Positions 24,007 to 27,667 of a stretch of 27,667 nt of DNA are shown piece by piece. The stretch comes from an uncultured Bacteroidales bacterium (lineage in GTDB: Bacteria; Bacteroidota; Bacteroidia; Bacteroidales; F082). A program made the translations under genes and the position numbers. The notes under the pieces were generated by a model. That model ran no database searches and was not told where the DNA came from. It worked only from the letters and a program-made list of their open reading frames with translations. Where the stretch lies: positions 1-27,667 of the forward strand of contig CALAZZ010000229.1 of assembly GCA_937926515.1 (NCBI GenBank), in the 5' to 3' direction. Within the stretch, counting starts at the first letter, position 1. The number at the start of each line of letters is the position of its first letter.

Positions 24007-24504
24007 GTGCCACAAAAACGTAAAGTACTTAAGGTTGAGCCATTTGATGACATCCAGGTAATTGGAATCATCACAACCAATCGTGATTACAAATTAGCAT
24101 GGTACTTGAATAATTTCTTGAAAACTGATTTTGGAAAAGAAGCTGATATAGCTATCAAAGCAGCTGATGGAGAACAATTGATCTTCCCGTTCTACTATTT
24201 CAATGCGGGCGAAAATCAGAATGTATATAACCTAATTGGAAATAAAAGCCAGGGAACCCCATTCTCAAATTTGAAATTAAAAACTGATTTTTTTCTGATT
24301 ATCCGCAATAGCATAACAAATGCGAAATTGAACGAAGTCATCAGCCTAATCAAATCTATTCCAGGTGTACAATTGGCTTATCGCATTGATCCGGCCGCTG
24401 AGAAAAACATTGACTGGGTTCTGGAACAAATTGAACTTCACGAATTCAATACCATATACAAGCAGCGCAAACGTTTACGAAAAGGCACAAATACAACCCC
24501 TTAA
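24007..24504 (+). CDS. IPExxxVDY family protein
   Basis: This small cytoplasmic protein of 165 residues starts at a GTG. It resembles the Bacteroidota-specific IPExxxVDY family, whose function is unknown. The supporting features are the opening VEPFDDIQVIGIITTNRDYK, the block LAWYLNNFL, the central FPFYYFNAGENQNVYNLIGN and the ending KSIPGVQLAYRIDPAAEKN. The C-terminal Lys/Arg-rich tail (KQRKRLRKG) extends beyond the conserved part. In other Bacteroidota such genes often lie near housekeeping genes such as pyruvate kinase; here no such neighbour is present. It is convergent with the DUF6873 gene, 21 bases away, with no terminator visible between them. Confidence 0.65.
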   Translation: MPQKRKVLKVEPFDDIQVIGIITTNRDYKLAWYLNNFLKTDFGKEADIAIKAADGEQLIFPFYYFNAGENQNVYNLIGNKSQGTPFSNLKLKTDFFLIIRNSITNAKLNEVISLIKSIPGVQLAYRIDPAAEKNIDWVLEQIELHEFNTIYKQRKRLRKGTNTTP

Positions 24505-24525
24505 CTGCCCGCACTTTGAATTGGA

Positions 24526-25218
24526 TCACCCATCTTCCTCTACGAACAGAATTGATCCCACATCGGCTAGTGCTCCCCTGTTTAATTCAACAGCATGATA
24601 TCCACAATTACTGATGAAGTCAATGAATTCATCAGCTTCGTCAAGATGATCCAAACTTCCATTTAAATAAATCACATGGTCATAAACACCACATGTGCCA
24701 CCAAAAAAACCGTGCAATTGATGATCGAGTATGATTTGCTTTAGGTTGATAAACAGGACTCTTTTACCTTCGGCAAGCAATGCTTTTTCGATGCCGTGAT
24801 CTGAAGTTATAAAATTCTGACTATCTAACCCGATTAGATTGCATCTTGTGTATGCCTGATTTACATGAATAGGATGCATTGATTCAACATATTTGAGGAT
24901 AACAGGATCTGTTGCTTTTAAATGATGTATGAAGATGTTATTGACAACCAAAGCATTATAGCATGCAGTGGCAGGGTATTCCCCACTGGGGACTGTATTT
25001 CCTAAAATTACCTTCAAATTGCTTAGTCTTCTCATGAATTCTGATGAGAAAGCAGGAGAGGTTATCATCACATCCCCGATTTGACAAAAGTGTATGTCAG
25101 GATGAGAGGCAATTGATTTGTATACTCCAGGCTGATCATGCAGTATGATGACCTCACCAAGCCTACTTAGTTTTTTAAGCGCCTGCACTTGTAACAAATG
25201 ACTGGCTATGATCTTCAT
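24526..25218 (-). CDS. DUF6873-like (GME-fold) protein of unknown function
   Basis: This cytoplasmic protein of 230 residues is similar, as far as I can recall, to DUF6873 proteins, which adopt the fold of guanidino-group modifying enzymes (arginine deiminases and amidinotransferases). The visible blocks are ASHPDIHFCQIGD, YPATACYNALVVNN, ATDPVILKYV, AYTRCNLIG, NFITSDHGI, GFFGGTCGVYDH (Cys at about 176) and ALADVGSILF. GME enzymes use a late Cys as nucleophile; Cys176 in the GGTCG turn could be that or merely structural. The ATG overlaps the TGA of the upstream radical SAM gene (ATGA), so the two are translationally coupled. Catalysis is not proven by anything I can see. Confidence 0.6.
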   Translation of the reverse strand: MKIIASHLLQVQALKKLSRLGEVIILHDQPGVYKSIASHPDIHFCQIGDVMITSPAFSSEFMRRLSNLKVILGNTVPSGEYPATACYNALVVNNIFIHHLKATDPVILKYVESMHPIHVNQAYTRCNLIGLDSQNFITSDHGIEKALLAEGKRVLFINLKQIILDHQLHGFFGGTCGVYDHVIYLNGSLDHLDEADEFIDFISNCGYHAVELNRGALADVGSILFVEEDG

Positions 25219-26225
25219 GAAGACAATGGATAAACCAAGAACTGACGTGATGAGAGGTTGCTATTAGTTTTGAACAAAACCTTATGGTATATGTTTTTTA
25301 ATCCATTCTTGTTAAGGCCTTTATATCCAACTGCAAAATTCAATTCTTGTGGAGGCACCTCAATCCTGATCTGTTCACATTGTGGCCAGTCAAGGAGGGA
25401 TTTAAACTTTCTGTTCCATATCTCACTTAATACCAGCTCTTTGAATGATTCATGAAAAGGTCCGGCTATCAAATTCCTGCCCTTTAAATCATCTGAAGGA
25501 TGCAAACCAATGCGAATCACCTTTACGCCGTTAAGTTCAAATAAAAGCAACAAGTCAGCAGTCAGGCTGACAGCTTCATCCAATTCGAGCGGCCTGTAGT
25601 TTCTTTGCTCGTACAATTTGTGCAAGTGCGTGTCACGTACAACCAGGCAAGGGTAAATACGACTTTCATTGGCTCCCAGTGCAATGATCTTTTTGGCTGT
25701 TTCAAGCGCTTTGGCAGGGCTATCGCCAGGCAGGCCGATCATCATCTGCAGCCCAAGATTAAAACCAAACTGTTTAATCAATTTAGAAGCATTTTCAACA
25801 TCTGCAGCTGTATGTCCCCGACCACATTTTGCCAAAACCTCATCATCCAGCGACTGGGCACCTAGCTCAATGCTACTTACATCATACCTGTTTAGCAATT
25901 TAAGTTTATCCTCATCAATGTAATCAGGTCTGGTACTTAATCGAATACCCTGTACCTTTCCACTATCAACGTAATTTTGTGCTATAGAAAGGTAATATTC
26001 CTGGGTTTCTTCATTAAGGCCTGTGAAATTACCGCCAAAAAAAGCGATTTCAACATGTCGACGTTTCTTTGGAATTGTAATCAAGTGTTCCTCTATCACT
26101 TGTACAACTTCTTTACGACCCAGCAAATAATCAACGCCCGTGATTTTATGCTGATCGCAATAGATACATCGAAACGGACAAGCCATTTCCGGTAAAAATA
26201 TTGGTATGTTATAATGTTTTTGCAC
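25215..26225 (-). CDS. Elp3-like radical SAM protein
   Basis: This protein of 336 residues binds a 4Fe-4S cluster and S-adenosylmethionine through C16, C20 and C23 (ACPFRCIYCDQ). Further family marks are EIAFFGGNFTGL, the GGxFT SAM-binding block, IRLSTRPDYIDEDKL, ELGAQSLDDEVLAKCGRGH and LGLQMMIGLPGD. These are shared with Elp3, YhcC and coproporphyrinogen-type radical SAM proteins. Unlike full Elp3, which modifies wobble uridine in tRNA, it has no GNAT acetyltransferase domain: the chain ends about 90 residues after the SAM barrel. The substrate is unknown. It is the first gene of a two-gene unit with the DUF6873-like gene. A TACATTTG box at 26237-26230 (minus) lies only five bases before the ATG, which would mean a nearly leaderless mRNA. 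Confidence 0.85.
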   Translation of the reverse strand: MQKHYNIPIFLPEMACPFRCIYCDQHKITGVDYLLGRKEVVQVIEEHLITIPKKRRHVEIAFFGGNFTGLNEETQEYYLSIAQNYVDSGKVQGIRLSTRPDYIDEDKLKLLNRYDVSSIELGAQSLDDEVLAKCGRGHTAADVENASKLIKQFGFNLGLQMMIGLPGDSPAKALETAKKIIALGANESRIYPCLVVRDTHLHKLYEQRNYRPLELDEAVSLTADLLLLFELNGVKVIRIGLHPSDDLKGRNLIAGPFHESFKELVLSEIWNRKFKSLLDWPQCEQIRIEVPPQELNFAVGYKGLNKNGLKNIYHKVLFKTNSNLSSRQFLVYPLSS

Positions 26226-26297
26226 AGCGCAAATGTAATAATAGCAAACAAAACTTTAGAATAGTTTTGGAAAACAAAAAAATCACGAGTTTTTAAA

Positions 26298-26305
26298 TAA
26301 ATTTG
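26298..26305 (+). promoter_or_regulatory. Putative -7 box for the terminal two-gene operon
   Basis: TAAATTTG on the plus strand matches TAnnTTTG and sits 47 bases before the ATG at 26353. The nearest TTTG upstream (26266-26269) is 28 bases away, too far for a standard -33, so support is partial. Confidence 0.33.
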
Positions 26306-26352
26306 CACAATATTGAGTTATTAGCTTGAAATCAATAAAAAGAAAATAAACT

Positions 26353-27021
26353 ATGAACAATCCACAAATCTTACGACAGTTGGGCCGAATTGGGCTTATT
26401 TTGTTGGTTGCTGCTATTACTTTGGGTGGCAATACAGGATGTAAAAGCAAGAAAAAACTTGCCCGCGAGCAGGCAGCGGCAGAGTATGCAGCCCGTGTTG
26501 AGCAGGCTAAGCGTGACCTAACTGCTATCCTAAATGATGCCACCGACTGGACGCTGGCAGAAAAAGAGACCCGTTTCAATACAATCAAATCATGGAACCT
26601 TCAGGACGAAGAAGTACTTCAACTGCTCGATTTGGTTGAAGATAAATTGGCACGCGAAAAGGCAGATGCTGAGCGAAAGGCTGAAGAAGAGCGATTGCGC
26701 AGGGAAGAAGAGGAACGACAGCGGGCAGAAGCTGCCAAGTATGCACCTATTGATAATCATTTTAGGGCCATTGCAGGAGCCCCCGATTTCAATGCTGCCA
26801 ATGAACGTATTGCACAAGCGTTGCAAATGTTTGCTTCGCCTGACGTTCCTGTGTTGATTATCATTAGCCAGGCCGGAGGCTTTAATGACTATGACAGGCC
26901 TACTACAATCCGTAAATACCTTGATTATCTGAAAGATCAAAAGGTATATAACAATCGTGTTGAACAAGTTAAATACGATGACAATGGAAAAATAACTGAA
27001 CTGGAACTCATTAAAAGGTAA
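26353..27021 (+). CDS. Coiled-coil lipoprotein with C-terminal domain, function unknown
   Basis: This protein of 222 residues has a signal peptide (IGLILLVAAITLGGNTG) with a likely lipidated Cys at 30, followed by Lys-rich residues. A central charged segment (about 98-128, rich in Glu, Lys and Arg) is a strong coiled-coil or single alpha-helix. The C-terminal domain (about 132-222) reads APIDNHFRAIAGAPDF, then ANERIAQALQMF, PDVPVLIIIS, DRPTTIRKYLDYL and KYDDNGKITELEL. By eye this domain matches the next protein at several spaced positions (see findings). No enzyme motif is visible. The gene is followed after four bases by the next one, so both are made from one mRNA that ends at the terminator at the window end. 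I recognise no named family. Confidence 0.65.
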   Translation: MNNPQILRQLGRIGLILLVAAITLGGNTGCKSKKKLAREQAAAEYAARVEQAKRDLTAILNDATDWTLAEKETRFNTIKSWNLQDEEVLQLLDLVEDKLAREKADAERKAEEERLRREEEERQRAEAAKYAPIDNHFRAIAGAPDFNAANERIAQALQMFASPDVPVLIIISQAGGFNDYDRPTTIRKYLDYLKDQKVYNNRVEQVKYDDNGKITELELIKR

Positions 27022-27025
27022 AGAA

Positions 27026-27607
27026 ATGATGAAAATGAAATATTTTATGCTGACATTATTGATCAGCTGTATAGCAATAACGGCAACTTTTGCCCAAGAC
27101 CATATCAGCCCGGAGCGCAAGCAAGCCATTGATAGCCTGGCACTTGAAAAGGTTCGTGACCTTAGTAAATACATCAGTATCGTCGGAAGTAAATCAACAC
27201 CTTGGAGTGAGGCAAATCGTGTAATTGACAGGGCTGAAGAATTATTTATGCCCGATGCAGAAATTGGTGTCTCATCACTGGCAAGGCCCACGGTAAGTTA
27301 CTATCCCGTCCGCCGTTATCTCGAACGTTTGATGCGTTTGAATTATGATCGCGTCGAAATCGAATGGTTTAAAATCGAGTATGTCAGTGATCTGCAAGCG
27401 CAACCTGATGGCACGTTTGTGGGTGTAATCACCATATTTCAGAAATTTAGGGGTTTTGACCGTGAAGGTGGACTTGTATATGAAGATACCACACGAAAGG
27501 ATATTACAGTTTATGTTAAAAGAAAGGAAACTCAGATCGGAGGTCGTATAATAGGTTTCTGGGATGTGTTGCTGGGTGATATGCGTGTTAAGGAAACAAC
27601 CCGTTAG
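27026..27607 (+). CDS. Periplasmic protein of unknown function, partner of the coiled-coil lipoprotein
   Basis: This protein of 193 residues has a clean signal peptide (MLTLLISCIAITATFAQ) ending at about residue 24. The mature part opens with a helix (ERKQAIDSLALEKVRDLSKY), then SKSTPWSEANRVIDRAEELF, ARPTVSYYPVRRYLERLMRL, an alternating strand segment (VEIEWFKIEYVSDL), GTFVGVITIFQKFRGFD and TTRKDITVYVKRKE. The helix-then-curved-sheet order is like NTF2/SnoaL-type domains, but that is inference only. The start is set by a purine-rich AAAGGTAAAG just upstream, four bases after the previous stop. There is no lipobox and no transmembrane segment after the signal. A strong terminator follows, so this is the last gene of the unit. 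Confidence 0.65.
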   Translation: MMKMKYFMLTLLISCIAITATFAQDHISPERKQAIDSLALEKVRDLSKYISIVGSKSTPWSEANRVIDRAEELFMPDAEIGVSSLARPTVSYYPVRRYLERLMRLNYDRVEIEWFKIEYVSDLQAQPDGTFVGVITIFQKFRGFDREGGLVYEDTTRKDITVYVKRKETQIGGRIIGFWDVLLGDMRVKETTR

Positions 27608-27626
27608 ACCCTGATTCTTTGAGTAG

Positions 27627-27667
27627 AAAACCGCTTCAGAACAAATAAATTTTGAAGCGGTTTTTTT
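27627..27667 (+). terminator. Intrinsic terminator of the final operon
   Basis: AAAACCGCTTCA (27627-27638) pairs perfectly with TGAAGCGGTTTT (27653-27664). One G-T and one A-T pair can extend the stem inward, and it ends in a run of seven T at the window edge. It follows the stop at 27607 by 19 bases. The A-tract on the left arm means it could also serve a minus-strand gene beyond the window. Confidence 0.88.

Noticed and set aside
26230..26237. TACATTTG as promoter of the radical SAM gene
   Set aside because: It lies five bases before the ATG and has no -33 partner, so it would need a leaderless mRNA. Mentioned in the gene entry but not called.
26590..27291. Minus-strand open frame of 233 codons
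   Set aside because: It spans two real plus-strand genes and their junction. Its Phe/Leu/Ser-rich stretch is only the antisense of the charged helix.
1..27667. CRISPR array, tRNA or rRNA genes, insertion sequences, phage or toxin-antitoxin modules
   Set aside because: I looked for spaced direct repeats, cloverleaf-like segments, transposase or integrase motifs and small paired genes, and found none.

Overview
The window reads as a stretch of chromosome from a free-living member of the phylum Bacteroidota, most likely from the marine or sediment Bacteroidia/Cytophagia. The evidence is two secreted proteins with C-terminal type IX secretion (T9SS) sorting domains, a Bacteroidota-type LptD, an IPExxxVDY-family protein, a sigma-54 activator with the GAFTDA variant often seen in this phylum, weak or absent Shine-Dalgarno sequences, and several TAnnTTTG boxes matching the Bacteroidota -7 promoter element. 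There is no tRNA, rRNA, insertion sequence, phage gene or CRISPR array. Gene density is high and no gene-free stretch exceeds about 240 bases.

Layout. At 189-3425 (minus) lies a carotenoid end-group module: a CrtD-like desaturase, a CruF-like hydratase and a two-domain CarR/CrtYcd-type lycopene cyclase, preceded by a DUF2237 gene. At 3516-6243 (minus) is an NtrC/NtrY-like two-component pair. At 6472-9500 (minus) a secreted M1 aminopeptidase with a T9SS tail is coupled by an ATGA overlap to an AlkD-type DNA glycosylase. At 9741-12561 (plus) are a TolC-type outer-membrane channel and a MacA/HlyD-type adaptor, with no inner-membrane pump next to them. tsaB (12662-13357) converges on two tandem MscS-type channels (13354-15141, minus). 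An S9 peptidase of the DPP5 type and an N-acetylmuramoyl-L-alanine amidase (15187-18587, minus) are divergent from lptD. The plus strand continues with a secreted T9SS cargo protein, a lipoprotein with Spy/CpxP-like LxxxQ motifs, and an IPExxxVDY protein. At 24526-26225 (minus) a short Elp3-like radical SAM protein is coupled to a DUF6873 (GME-fold) protein. The window ends with a two-gene operon, a coiled-coil lipoprotein plus a periplasmic protein, closed by a strong terminator.

How the genes work together. Much of the window serves the envelope: pigment, LPS assembly, peptidoglycan trimming, efflux, osmotic valves, secreted peptidases and lipoproteins. The least understood parts are the radical SAM/DUF6873 pair and the final two-gene operon, whose two proteins appear to share one divergent domain. 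Those, with the pump-less TolC/adaptor pair and the peptidase-glycosylase coupling, are the places I would look for undescribed biology.
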